This document shows positions 4,867 through 13,256 of a stretch of DNA of 15,513 bases, piece by piece. The notes beneath the pieces were generated by a model. It did no database searches, was not told the DNA's origin, and saw only the letters and a list, made by a program, of their open reading frames with translations. Each line of letters starts with the position of its first letter. Position 1 is the stretch's first letter. This DNA comes from JAZRGE01 sp045644025 (lineage in GTDB: Bacteria > Bacillota > Clostridia > Oscillospirales > Acutalibacteraceae), in NCBI GenBank assembly GCA_045644025.1, contig JAZRGE010000063.1:1-15513 (forward strand), in the 5' to 3' direction. The translations under genes and the position numbers were made by a program.

Positions 4867-7647
4867 ATGCAGGGTGAAAACAGCGTGCTGGTGTACGAAG
4901 AAAACGGAGCCCAAACCAGCCTTAGAACAGTGATGGTGAGTGAGAAGACCATACCCGAAACGCTGAACGGTGAAAGCGGTTTCCACATTTTCCACGTGCG
5001 AATGCTCACAGAGCTTATTCTCAGGCAGCTTAGCGAAAATGAAGGCTTTGATCTTTCCGATCAGGATATAGAAAATATATCTATAGCATCTTCCTTGCAC
5101 GATATAGGTAAATCTCAGATTCCCAAGAGTATTCTGGATTTTCCCGGCAAGCTCTCTCCTCTTGAATATGATATTGTTAAGAAACATGCTGTTTTTGGCG
5201 CTGAGCTTATAGAAAAATGTGATTTCAGTGCTGTGGGGGCCGACGTGCAGAAGCACGCCGCCCAGATTGCTCGCTATCACCACGAGCGATACGATGGCAC
5301 GGGCTACCCTGAAGGGCTTAAGGGAGATGAGATTCCACTTTCGGCTCAGGTTGTGGCTTTGGCCGACTCTTACGATGCTCTCACCAGTAATCGAAGCTAT
5401 AAGGATGCCTATTCCCAGGATGTTGCTATTCAGATGATATCCAGCGGTATGTGCGGTATATTCAACGATGTGCTTGTTGAGAGTCTTCTTAAGGTTGTTA
5501 ATCACAGTTCTCTTGTGTCGCTTCGAGAGTGGCTTTATAAGAATAGGGCGGTTGTTTCGGAGAGTAAGGGCTTTGTGCCTGAGCGTGTGCTTTGCATAGG
5601 CAACACCGAATATCTCACTAAGGAGTTTATTGATTCTGCCTTCCCGGGCAGTAAGGTCACCGTGGTGGGCAACACCGTGCTGGGCTCGGCCGATAAGATA
5701 AAGCTTTTCCGCATAAGAAAGCCTTCCATTAAGGCTATTTTTGAAACCTACGATTTCGACGTGGTTGTCTATTTCTCGGGCGACCTTACTTATCACACCA
5801 CCGAGAAGAACGATGCCGAAGAGTTGAGAGAAGTCTTGGAATATGCTAAGGAATACGGAAAGAACACAAAGATCCTTTTCCTTTCCTCGCTGGATTCTTC
5901 CTTCACACAGCAGACCGATAGATCTATTCTTTCTTCGGCCAAAGAAAAGCTTTGCGGCTTTTATTCCAAATCTTCCTCGCTGGATATTAAGGTGGTTCAG
6001 ATACCGTTCCTTTATTCCGGCACCTATGAGAAGGATTTTCTTTATAAGGTTTTTGATAGATCTCACCGCAATAAAACTGTTGTTGTGGAAGATCTTCCCT
6101 CGGCCAAGATGCATTTTATATCCCTGCCCGATCTTTCCAGGCTGGTGGCCAGACTTATCGACAACTGGAAGTGCCAGAGCGGTATTCTCACGATAGGCGA
6201 TGATTTCAAGATAGAGTTTTCGCAGTTCGTTGGCGAGATTGCAAAGCTTGCTCCTAATGCTAAATTTGATTTCACTGCCACCGAGGAAAGCGGCGTGCTG
6301 GAAGTGAACAACAAAGGTATCAGAAACGAATACGGTTGGTTTGCTTCCATCTCCATTCTTGAGGATCTGGAAGAAGAATATTCCAAATATCTGCAGAGCA
6401 AGAAGGAGAAAGCCCTCACAATTTGGGATAGGATAAAGCAATGGATAGAAAAGCACAGCTTGTTTGTGAAGATAGCGGAGCTTTTGGTGTTGTTCCTTAT
6501 CACCGAGTTGTTCCTGCACTTCACAGATTCGGCTGTGATCTTCTCCATCGTGGATTTCAGAATGGTTTATATCGTTGTGATGGCCACCGTTCACGGCCTT
6601 AATTTCGGTATGGCGGCGGCGTCGCTCAGCAGTGTATCTTGGTTGGCGGCAAAGGTTGCTTCGGGCACCAATCTGCTCACGATTTTTTATGAGCCCACCA
6701 ATTGGCTCGCATTTGTTTTCTTCTTCCTTGTCGGTGCCCTTTGCGGCTATGTAAAGCTTCGCAAAGACGACACAATAAGCATTGTGAGTGAGCAGAATAA
6801 ACTGCTGGAGGATAAGCTTGTCTTCACAAGGGAGATCTACGAAGATACATATAAAGAAAAGCGCGATCTTAAGAAGCAGATCATCGGCTCTAAGGATAGC
6901 TTTGGCAAGATATTCGATATCACTCGCAAGCTGGATACCGTGGAACCTCAGCTTCTTTATCTGCGGATAATGGAGACTTTTGAGGAAATTCTGGAGAATA
7001 AGAACATCACGGTTTATTCCGTGAACAAGCAGAGCACCTACGGCCGCTTGGAGGTGGCTTCCCGCGATATTATTCAGTCGGTTTCCCGTTCTATCTCCAC
7101 CGAGACCTACAGCGAAGTTATAGATAAGATCAATCAAGGCGAAATATGGAGAAACACCGAACTTCGCGCAGACTATCCTATGTATGCTGCTGGCGTTTAT
7201 AGGGGAGACGAATTGGTGCTGCTTATCTTCCTTTGGCACGTGGATATTGAGCAACGCTCGCTGTACTACGTGAACCTTTTCAGGATACTCCGCGATCTCG
7301 TGCAGATGTCGCTGTTGCGTGCCTACGATTATAATCAGGCGGTTTTTGAAAAGCAGTATATCGAGAACACTCACATTATGAACGCTGAAGCCTTCAGCGA
7401 AGTGCTGGGCAACTTCGTTGCCCTTTCGGAAAAGAAGGTATCCTCTTATCTGTTGTTGGAGGTGGCGATGAACGGCCGCTCCTACGAAGAAATGAACGCT
7501 CTCTTAGAGCGCAAGGTGCGCGCCAACGATATTTTAGGCGCCACAGCCGATGGCAAATTGCGACTGTTGCTTTCTCAGGCCACAGATAAGGATCTTCCGT
7601 TTATTTTGCCCAGGTTTGAGGGCTTTGATGTTGAAGTAATACAATAG
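4867..7647 (+). CDS. pelD: PelD-type c-di-GMP receptor fused to HD-GYP and degenerate SDR domains
   Basis: The ATG at 4867 has AAAGGAGAG seven bases upstream. The product has 926 residues. Domains in order: HD-GYP (about 30-225), with HDIGK (H78, D79), LSPLEYDIVKKH, HHERYDGTGYP (138-148) and ADSYDALTSNRSYK; an extended-SDR-like Rossmann region (about 240-500) without GxxGxxG and with Leu355 where the catalytic Tyr of YxxxK is expected (K359 kept); about four membrane helices (531-629); a coiled coil (635-677); GAF (about 692-817); and a degenerate GGDEF domain (837-926). In that last domain the signature is TADGK, but the RxxD I-site is kept as RAND (R885-D888). TM-GAF-degenerate-GGDEF is the layout of PelD, the c-di-GMP receptor that activates Pel synthesis at the membrane with PelE, PelF and PelG. 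HD-GYP domains hydrolyse c-di-GMP, so this protein may both sense and remove its ligand. It is the first gene of the operon. Confidence 0.9.
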   Translation: MQGENSVLVYEENGAQTSLRTVMVSEKTIPETLNGESGFHIFHVRMLTELILRQLSENEGFDLSDQDIENISIASSLHDIGKSQIPKSILDFPGKLSPLEYDIVKKHAVFGAELIEKCDFSAVGADVQKHAAQIARYHHERYDGTGYPEGLKGDEIPLSAQVVALADSYDALTSNRSYKDAYSQDVAIQMISSGMCGIFNDVLVESLLKVVNHSSLVSLREWLYKNRAVVSESKGFVPERVLCIGNTEYLTKEFIDSAFPGSKVTVVGNTVLGSADKIKLFRIRKPSIKAIFETYDFDVVVYFSGDLTYHTTEKNDAEELREVLEYAKEYGKNTKILFLSSLDSSFTQQTDRSILSSAKEKLCGFYSKSSSLDIKVVQIPFLYSGTYEKDFLYKVFDRSHRNKTVVVEDLPSAKMHFISLPDLSRLVARLIDNWKCQSGILTIGDDFKIEFSQFVGEIAKLAPNAKFDFTATEESGVLEVNNKGIRNEYGWFASISILEDLEEEYSKYLQSKKEKALTIWDRIKQWIEKHSLFVKIAELLVLFLITELFLHFTDSAVIFSIVDFRMVYIVVMATVHGLNFGMAAASLSSVSWLAAKVASGTNLLTIFYEPTNWLAFVFFFLVGALCGYVKLRKDDTISIVSEQNKLLEDKLVFTREIYEDTYKEKRDLKKQIIGSKDSFGKIFDITRKLDTVEPQLLYLRIMETFEEILENKNITVYSVNKQSTYGRLEVASRDIIQSVSRSISTETYSEVIDKINQGEIWRNTELRADYPMYAAGVYRGDELVLLIFLWHVDIEQRSLYYVNLFRILRDLVQMSLLRAYDYNQAVFEKQYIENTHIMNAEAFSEVLGNFVALSEKKVSSYLLLEVAMNGRSYEEMNALLERKVRANDILGATADGKLRLLLSQATDKDLPFILPRFEGFDVEVIQ

Positions 7648-7660
7648 GGGACGAAGCGGA

Positions 7661-8545
7661 ATGTGGCATATCATTCTACTTGCAGTGCATCTGATAATCA
7701 GTGCGCTTGTGTTTTTAGGAATTCAGTTCCATATCTTAAAAGTGCATAAGTATATGTTTGTTGTTGCGCTGCTGCTGCCCTTTTGGGGTGCGCTTTGCGT
7801 GCTGATACTGCATTTCCAGATCCTTTTTGATGCCGACGACGGAATAGACGTGGGCGTGGAAAAATTAAGGCTGGAATCCGAACTTTATAAGAGTGTCACC
7901 GTGGACGACAGCAAGATAGCATCCAACACGGTGCCCATCGAAGAAGCGCTTGTTGTAAACTCGGCCAGGGAGCGCCGATCGATTATTATGAACGTGCTCA
8001 ACGATAATCCCAAGGAATATATTGAGTTTCTGCAAAAGGCCGGCAACAACGACGACACCGAGGTGGTTCACTACGCCGTGACGGCTATGGTGGAGATCTC
8101 CAAGGAGAACGACTACAAACTCCAGGATTTTGAGCGCCAATATTCTGCCGATCCGGATAATATTGTTGTTCTGGAGCAATACACAGATTTCCTTTGGCAG
8201 TGCCTTTCCCAGAATCTTATGCAGGGCCAGGTGGAGGTGCTCAACCGCCAGCTATATTCCGAGCTTATGCAAAAGAAAATAGGAATCACCAAGGGAAGCG
8301 TTGAGGATTTCAAGAGGGCTGTGGGCAACGAGCTTAAACGAAAGGATTATGCCTTGGCCTCGGAACTTTTGAAAGGCATGAAGGCCCTTTATTCCGATAG
8401 GGAAGAATATTATCTTTGCCGCATAGATTATCTTGCCTCTCTCGGCCGCGGCGAGGATATTAAGGAACTTATAAAAGAAATCAATAAAAAGCACATTTAT
8501 CTATCATCCGTAGCAAAGGGGGTTCTGGCATTTTGGGAAGCCTAA
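7661..8545 (+). CDS. pelE: PelE, membrane-anchored TPR-like scaffold
   Basis: The ATG at 7661 lies 13 bp after pelD, with AGGGG at 7646-7650. The product has 294 residues. Two N-terminal membrane helices (about 2-22 and 30-53) are followed by a helical cytoplasmic domain. It carries the PelE-like blocks PIEEALVVNSARERRSIIM and DTEVVHYAVTAMVEIS and a helix-pair-rich C-terminus consistent with TPR-like repeats. In the characterised Pel systems PelE associates with PelD and helps assemble the PelD-PelE-PelG membrane complex that recruits PelF. The position between pelD and the deacetylase gene matches Gram-positive pel loci. The downstream gene overlaps its last 13 bases, which suggests translational coupling. 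The assignment rests on synteny as much as on sequence, because PelE proteins are poorly conserved. Confidence 0.82.
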   Translation: MWHIILLAVHLIISALVFLGIQFHILKVHKYMFVVALLLPFWGALCVLILHFQILFDADDGIDVGVEKLRLESELYKSVTVDDSKIASNTVPIEEALVVNSARERRSIIMNVLNDNPKEYIEFLQKAGNNDDTEVVHYAVTAMVEISKENDYKLQDFERQYSADPDNIVVLEQYTDFLWQCLSQNLMQGQVEVLNRQLYSELMQKKIGITKGSVEDFKRAVGNELKRKDYALASELLKGMKALYSDREEYYLCRIDYLASLGRGEDIKELIKEINKKHIYLSSVAKGVLAFWEA

Positions 8546-10383
8546 AAGCAAAAATTGAGAATTTCAGATTCAAAGGCACTCTTATGATAGTGCTGGTTTT
8601 TGCGTTGATCGCCGCTATACTTCTGGTGGAACTAAGCGGCGTAAGGTTTAATTATGCCCAAAAGAAGCTGGCCCTTCTGAAAAAAGATCAAATCGTCACC
8701 AAAGCGCAGGCGCTAAGCCTTCAGGAAGAAAACGTCTTGTTGCTTTACAGCACCAATGATAGAGCGGCTAAGGATGCCGTTTTGCAGTTTGAGACAATGC
8801 TTGAAGATATGAAATGGGGAACTAAATTTGTGAACCTGGCAGAGAGTAGTATCCCCGATTACAAATCCTATGATATCGTGATAATTCTGCTTTCCGATCT
8901 TTCTCACGTAGGCGATGCGATAATAGATATCTGCAACTGGGTGAGAAACGATGGCGGCAACGTTTATTTCCCTCTTACTCTGGATAAAAACGCTCATTCT
9001 TCTGCTATAGAAAACAGAATTGGTATTGCTGTAGCCAATGAATATACCTATGTAGGTTCGATTTATATTGATCCCGATTTTATGATCGGCGGCGGAAAAT
9101 CTTATGTGGTGACCGATGCTTATGAATCGGCCAGAACCGTGCAGCTTAATCCTGAGATGACTACCGTTTACGCTCGTGTGAATAGTGAAGACGGAGTGCC
9201 TGTTATATGGAAGGCTAAGTATGGCAAGGGCACCTTTGTTGTAAATAATTTCGGTATGTGTGATAAGGCTTATCGCGGCTTCTTTTCTGCATCGCTCAGC
9301 CTTTTCGGAGATGTTGCGCTATATCCTGTTATAAACGGTTCCACCTTTTATCTGGATGATTTTCCCTCTCAGATACCGGAGGGCCACAACGAATATATCA
9401 GCCGAGATTTCGGCACCACCGTGCGAGATTTTTATATCAATATCTGGTGGCCCGATATGATGAATCTCGCGGATAAATACGGAGTAAAGTACACGGGCCT
9501 TGCTATTGAGTGCTACGACGACGCGGTGGACGGCACCACCGATGCCAGCCCCGACACTGGCACCTTCCTTAACTTCGGTAATATGTTGCTTCGCAAGGGC
9601 GGAGAGCTTGGCTACCACGGATATAATCACCAGCCGCTTTGCCTTGGCAACAAAGATTACAAGGGCATTTTTGATTACAAGACCTGGAACGATAACGCGT
9701 CTATGGTGAAGGCGTTCCGGCATCTTGTGGATTTTTGTGATGAACTTTTTCCCGATGTGGGTATGTCGGTCTACGTGCCGCCATCCAACCTTCTTTCGGA
9801 GGAAGGCAGGCAGATGCTAATAAAAGAGTTCCCCATGATAAGAACTCTTTCGGGAATCTATCTGCCCGACGACGTGTTGGATTTCTGCTTGCTTCAGGAA
9901 TATGAGGTGGATGAGAACGGCGTCGTGGATCAGCCGCGTATTGTATCCGGCTGTGCCTTGGATGATTTTATGACAATGGGTGCTATGTCGGAACTTAATA
10001 TGCACTATGTGAACAATCATTTCACCCATCCCGATGATGCTCTGGACCCGGAACGCGGTGCAGAAATGGGCTGGAAAGCGCTAAGAAACAGCTTTGATGA
10101 TTATATGAATTGGCTATATACATCGGCCCCCAATCTTCGCAATTTCACGGGCACAGAGTTTTCGGCAGCGGTGCAGCGCTGGGCAGCCATAGCTCCCAAG
10201 ACCGAGACCTTTAGCGATAAGATGGTGATCACCATCGAGAATTTCTATGATGATGCTCAATTTTTAATAAGATTTAATGATAAAAAGCCGGGCACGGTAA
10301 AGGGCGGGGAACTGACTCACCTCACAGGGGATCTTTATTGCCTGTCTGCCGATAAGTCAACCGTTACCGTGAACTTTAAGTAG
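8533..10383 (+). CDS. DUF2194 extracellular polysaccharide deacetylase (PelDA-like)
   Basis: A TTG start at 8533 with AAAGGGGG 11 bases upstream gives 616 residues; an ATG at 8584 would remove part of the membrane-anchor region and is less likely. A single N-terminal membrane helix (about 17-35) puts the rest outside the cell. Residues 60-270 form an alpha/beta region with flavodoxin- or amidotransferase-like spacing. The deacetylase part has FYLDDFP (D275, D276), YHGYNH (H362, H366) as the metal-binding pair, VPPSNL (415-420) and NHFTHPDD (H496, H499). These are the CE4-like motifs in the variant order seen in PelA-type deacetylases and DUF2194. It would remove N-acetyl groups from exported Pel, making the polymer cationic. 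No glycoside hydrolase domain is fused to it, unlike Gram-negative PelA. Confidence 0.85.
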   Translation: MGSLKAKIENFRFKGTLMIVLVFALIAAILLVELSGVRFNYAQKKLALLKKDQIVTKAQALSLQEENVLLLYSTNDRAAKDAVLQFETMLEDMKWGTKFVNLAESSIPDYKSYDIVIILLSDLSHVGDAIIDICNWVRNDGGNVYFPLTLDKNAHSSAIENRIGIAVANEYTYVGSIYIDPDFMIGGGKSYVVTDAYESARTVQLNPEMTTVYARVNSEDGVPVIWKAKYGKGTFVVNNFGMCDKAYRGFFSASLSLFGDVALYPVINGSTFYLDDFPSQIPEGHNEYISRDFGTTVRDFYINIWWPDMMNLADKYGVKYTGLAIECYDDAVDGTTDASPDTGTFLNFGNMLLRKGGELGYHGYNHQPLCLGNKDYKGIFDYKTWNDNASMVKAFRHLVDFCDELFPDVGMSVYVPPSNLLSEEGRQMLIKEFPMIRTLSGIYLPDDVLDFCLLQEYEVDENGVVDQPRIVSGCALDDFMTMGAMSELNMHYVNNHFTHPDDALDPERGAEMGWKALRNSFDDYMNWLYTSAPNLRNFTGTEFSAAVQRWAAIAPKTETFSDKMVITIENFYDDAQFLIRFNDKKPGTVKGGELTHLTGDLYCLSADKSTVTVNFK

Positions 10384-10392
10384 GAGCAAAAA

Positions 10393-11811
10393 GTGAGAAT
10401 TTGTTTGATTCTGGAAGGGTGCTATCCCTATATCAACGGCGGTGTTTCCACCTGGATGCATCAATATATCAATGAGATGCCCGAGCACGAATTTGTGCTC
10501 TGGGTTATTGGTGCTAAAGCTGAAGATAAGGATAAATTTGTTTATACTCTGCCACCAAACGTGGTGGAGGTGCAGCAGGTCTTTCTGGATGATGCTCTGC
10601 GTGTTAAGGATAGCGGTGTTTTCGATTATCAGTTCAGCGAGGAAGAAAAGCAGGCTCACAAAGATCTTGTGGCCTCTAACAAGCCTGATTGGGACTTGCT
10701 CTTTCAGCTATATCAGGTGAAGAAGATAAATCCGATGGCATATCTTAAAAGCCAGAGCTTTTTGGAGACTTTAACCGAGAGCTGCCTCAACGATTTTCCC
10801 TTTATTGCTTTTTCGGATGCTTTTCATTCGGTGCGCTCCAGGCTTTTGCCGGTGCTTTATCTTATGGGTACGCCGATTCCCAAAGCCGATTGCTACCACG
10901 CCATATGCACAGGCTACGGTGGCTTGCTGGCCTCCATGGGTGCCTACATATATAATAAGCCCCTGCTGCTCACCGAGCACGGCATCTACACCCGCGAAAG
11001 GGAAGAGGAGATAATTCGCGCCAAATGGGTGGCCAGAGCCTTCAAACCCCATTGGATAGATTTCTTCTATATGCTTTCCGATCTGACTTATGCCCGTGCT
11101 TTTAGAGTTACATCGCTTTTCACAAGGGCTATGTATACCCAGATAGATATGGGCTGTGCCCCCGAAAAGTGCCGAGTGATAGAAAACGGCATAAGCTACG
11201 AAAAACTTTGCAACATACCCTTAAAGGAAGAAGACGGAATAGTGGATATCGGCGCTGTTGTGCGCCTGGCACCTATCAAGGATATCAAGACTATGATCTA
11301 TGCCTTCTTCGAGCTCACCTGCCGCAAGGATAATGTGCGCCTGCACATTATGGGCGGTGTGGACGATCAGGAGTATGCCGATGAATGCTATGCGCTGGTG
11401 AAGCAGCTAAACCTGGAAGATAAAATAATCTTTACCGGTCGAGTGAATATAATCGAATATTTTGAAAAGTTAGACTTCACGTTGCTCACCAGTATTTCCG
11501 AAGGTCAGCCCCTTTCGGTGCTGGAATCCTTTGCCGCAAGGCGGCCTTGTGTGACCACCGACGTGGGATGCTGCAACGAACTGCTAAACGGCAAACCCGA
11601 AGATAAGCTGGGCAAGGCGGGATATTTTGTGCCGCCTATGCAGCGCGAAAAACTGGCTGATGCAATGGAAATGCTTTGCGATTCCAGAGAGCTTAGGCTC
11701 AAGATGGGCGAGATAGGCCAAAGAAGAGCCTACGAATATTTCCGATATAATATTATGCTCACAAAATATAGAGATCTTTATAAAGAGGTGGAAACCGAGT
11801 GGCAGGCATAG
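10393..11811 (+). CDS. pelF: PelF, GT4-family Pel polymerase
   Basis: The GTG at 10393 lies nine bases after the previous stop and is preceded by GGAG with six-base spacing. The product has 472 soluble residues, the usual PelF length. The N-terminal GT-B domain opens RICLILEGCYPYINGGVSTW, where the GGVS loop is typical of GT4 enzymes and of PelF in particular. The C-terminal domain has the linker strand RVIENGISYEKL, a VVRLAPIKDIKTMIYAF block, and the E-x7-E nucleotide-sugar motif in SEGQPLSVLE (E370, E378), followed by PCVTTDVG. PelF is the cytoplasmic glycosyltransferase that polymerises the chain from UDP-sugar; in characterised systems the sugar is UDP-GalNAc. It is recruited to the PelD-PelE-PelG complex. 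The PelG gene overlaps its end by 13 bases. Confidence 0.95.
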   Translation: MRICLILEGCYPYINGGVSTWMHQYINEMPEHEFVLWVIGAKAEDKDKFVYTLPPNVVEVQQVFLDDALRVKDSGVFDYQFSEEEKQAHKDLVASNKPDWDLLFQLYQVKKINPMAYLKSQSFLETLTESCLNDFPFIAFSDAFHSVRSRLLPVLYLMGTPIPKADCYHAICTGYGGLLASMGAYIYNKPLLLTEHGIYTREREEEIIRAKWVARAFKPHWIDFFYMLSDLTYARAFRVTSLFTRAMYTQIDMGCAPEKCRVIENGISYEKLCNIPLKEEDGIVDIGAVVRLAPIKDIKTMIYAFFELTCRKDNVRLHIMGGVDDQEYADECYALVKQLNLEDKIIFTGRVNIIEYFEKLDFTLLTSISEGQPLSVLESFAARRPCVTTDVGCCNELLNGKPEDKLGKAGYFVPPMQREKLADAMEMLCDSRELRLKMGEIGQRRAYEYFRYNIMLTKYRDLYKEVETEWQA

Positions 11812-13250
11812 GCTTTGAATTGAAAAAGCTTTTCAATAAAAAAGGTGTGTTTAATACTGCTAAGGCATATGGCTATGCGGCTGTTATTTGTGCAGGCCCA
11901 ATGCTCCTTGGTGTTATTCTGCTGCTTGGTATTATGGCGTTGTGCAGTTTGTTTGGTGTGGGCACCCACACTCGCGAGCTGCTTATATGTATGATCACCT
12001 ACACCCTTTTGGCCTCTGTTACCATTTCATCCTTCTTCTCGATGGTTGTCACCAGATATGTGGCAGACATGCTTTTCGAAGAAAAGAATCACGCCGTGCT
12101 CCCTGCCTTTTGGGGCTCTTCCTGCATAATGATGGCTGTGGGCAGCGTGCTTTATGGAATATTTCTTGTTTTTTCGGGTGCCACGTTGGTGCAGGGTATT
12201 TTCTGCTTCACCCTTTTTAACGAGCTTATTCTGGTCTGGAACGCTATGAGCTTCCTTTCGGCCATTAAGGATTATAAGGGGATATTCCTTTCTTTCTTGG
12301 CATCGGTAGCCGTTTCTATTATTCTTGGTGCGCTGCTGCTTTGGCTTAAATTCCCTGTGGTAGAATCGCTTTTGTTTGCCGTTTCGGTGGGCTACGGAGT
12401 GATGCTCGTGTGGGATATCATATTGCTCCATCGTTATTTCCCGCACACGGAGCTTGGCGCATTCACCTTCTTAAAGTGGATAGATGCTTTTCTACCCTTG
12501 GCGCTTTCGGGCTTCTTTATGAACATCGGAATGTTTTCCCATTTAGTGATTATGTGGTTCTCCGATATCAGCGTTCACGTTCACGGCCTTTTCTACGGCG
12601 CCCCTTGGCATGATGTGCCGGCTCTTCTGGCTTTTATGACAGCTCTTATGACAACTGTAAACTTCGTGGTTTCCGTGGAAGTGAATTTCTATCCTAAATA
12701 TCGAAATCACTATAGCCTTTACAACGATAAAGGCACCATAAAGGATATCCTGCAATCAGAAAAGGAGATGCTTGGCACTCTTAAGACCGAGATCTTCTAC
12801 ACCTCTCTAAAGCAGCTTTTGTTCACAGCCGCCTGCATTGCTTTGGGCGGATATCTGTTGGATCTGCTGCCTTTGGGCTTCAACGAGATTATGCGCGGAT
12901 ATTTCCGCACACTTTGCGTGGCCTACGGCCTTTATGCTATAGGTAATATGCTTATGCTCATATTGCTCTATTTCACCGATTATAAAGGGGCCTGCATCAC
13001 AACAGGCATATTTGCGGTGGCCACCATCGTGCTCACGGTGATATCTCTGTTCCTCCCCAACGTTTATTATGGCTTTGGCTTTTTGCTGGCCTCTATGATA
13101 TTTACCGTGGCGGTGGCATTAAGGTTGGATTATTTCACAAAAAAGCTTTCTTATTATATCTTATCGGTGCAGCCGCTTGTGGCCGAGGATCGCTCGGGAA
13201 TGTTTGCACGGCTTGGCACTTATTTGGAAAAAAGGTTTGAAAGGAGATAA
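11799..13250 (+). CDS. pelG: PelG, multi-pass Pel exporter of the MOP type
   Basis: A GTG at 11799 inside the end of pelF, with AGAGGTGG about eight bases upstream, gives 483 residues beginning MAGIGFELKKLF. GIGFEL near the N-terminus is a hallmark of PelG. About 12 hydrophobic segments follow, for example around AGPMLLGVILLLGIMALCSLF and VSIILGALLLWL. A soluble loop lies around NFYPKYRNHYSLYNDKGTIKDIL, and the tail is basic. PelG belongs to the MOP polysaccharide transporter superfamily. It is thought to move the chain made by PelF across the cytoplasmic membrane. Overlap with pelF suggests matched expression of synthase and exporter. Confidence 0.95.
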   Translation: MAGIGFELKKLFNKKGVFNTAKAYGYAAVICAGPMLLGVILLLGIMALCSLFGVGTHTRELLICMITYTLLASVTISSFFSMVVTRYVADMLFEEKNHAVLPAFWGSSCIMMAVGSVLYGIFLVFSGATLVQGIFCFTLFNELILVWNAMSFLSAIKDYKGIFLSFLASVAVSIILGALLLWLKFPVVESLLFAVSVGYGVMLVWDIILLHRYFPHTELGAFTFLKWIDAFLPLALSGFFMNIGMFSHLVIMWFSDISVHVHGLFYGAPWHDVPALLAFMTALMTTVNFVVSVEVNFYPKYRNHYSLYNDKGTIKDILQSEKEMLGTLKTEIFYTSLKQLLFTAACIALGGYLLDLLPLGFNEIMRGYFRTLCVAYGLYAIGNMLMLILLYFTDYKGACITTGIFAVATIVLTVISLFLPNVYYGFGFLLASMIFTVAVALRLDYFTKKLSYYILSVQPLVAEDRSGMFARLGTYLEKRFERR

Positions 13251-13256
13251 AAGGGA

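Noticed and set aside
4771..7374. An 867-codon open frame on the minus strand, antisense to pelD
   Set aside because: It is aligned codon for codon with pelD and stays open only because pelD avoids TTA, CTA and TCA. The plus-strand protein has clear domains; the antisense product does not.
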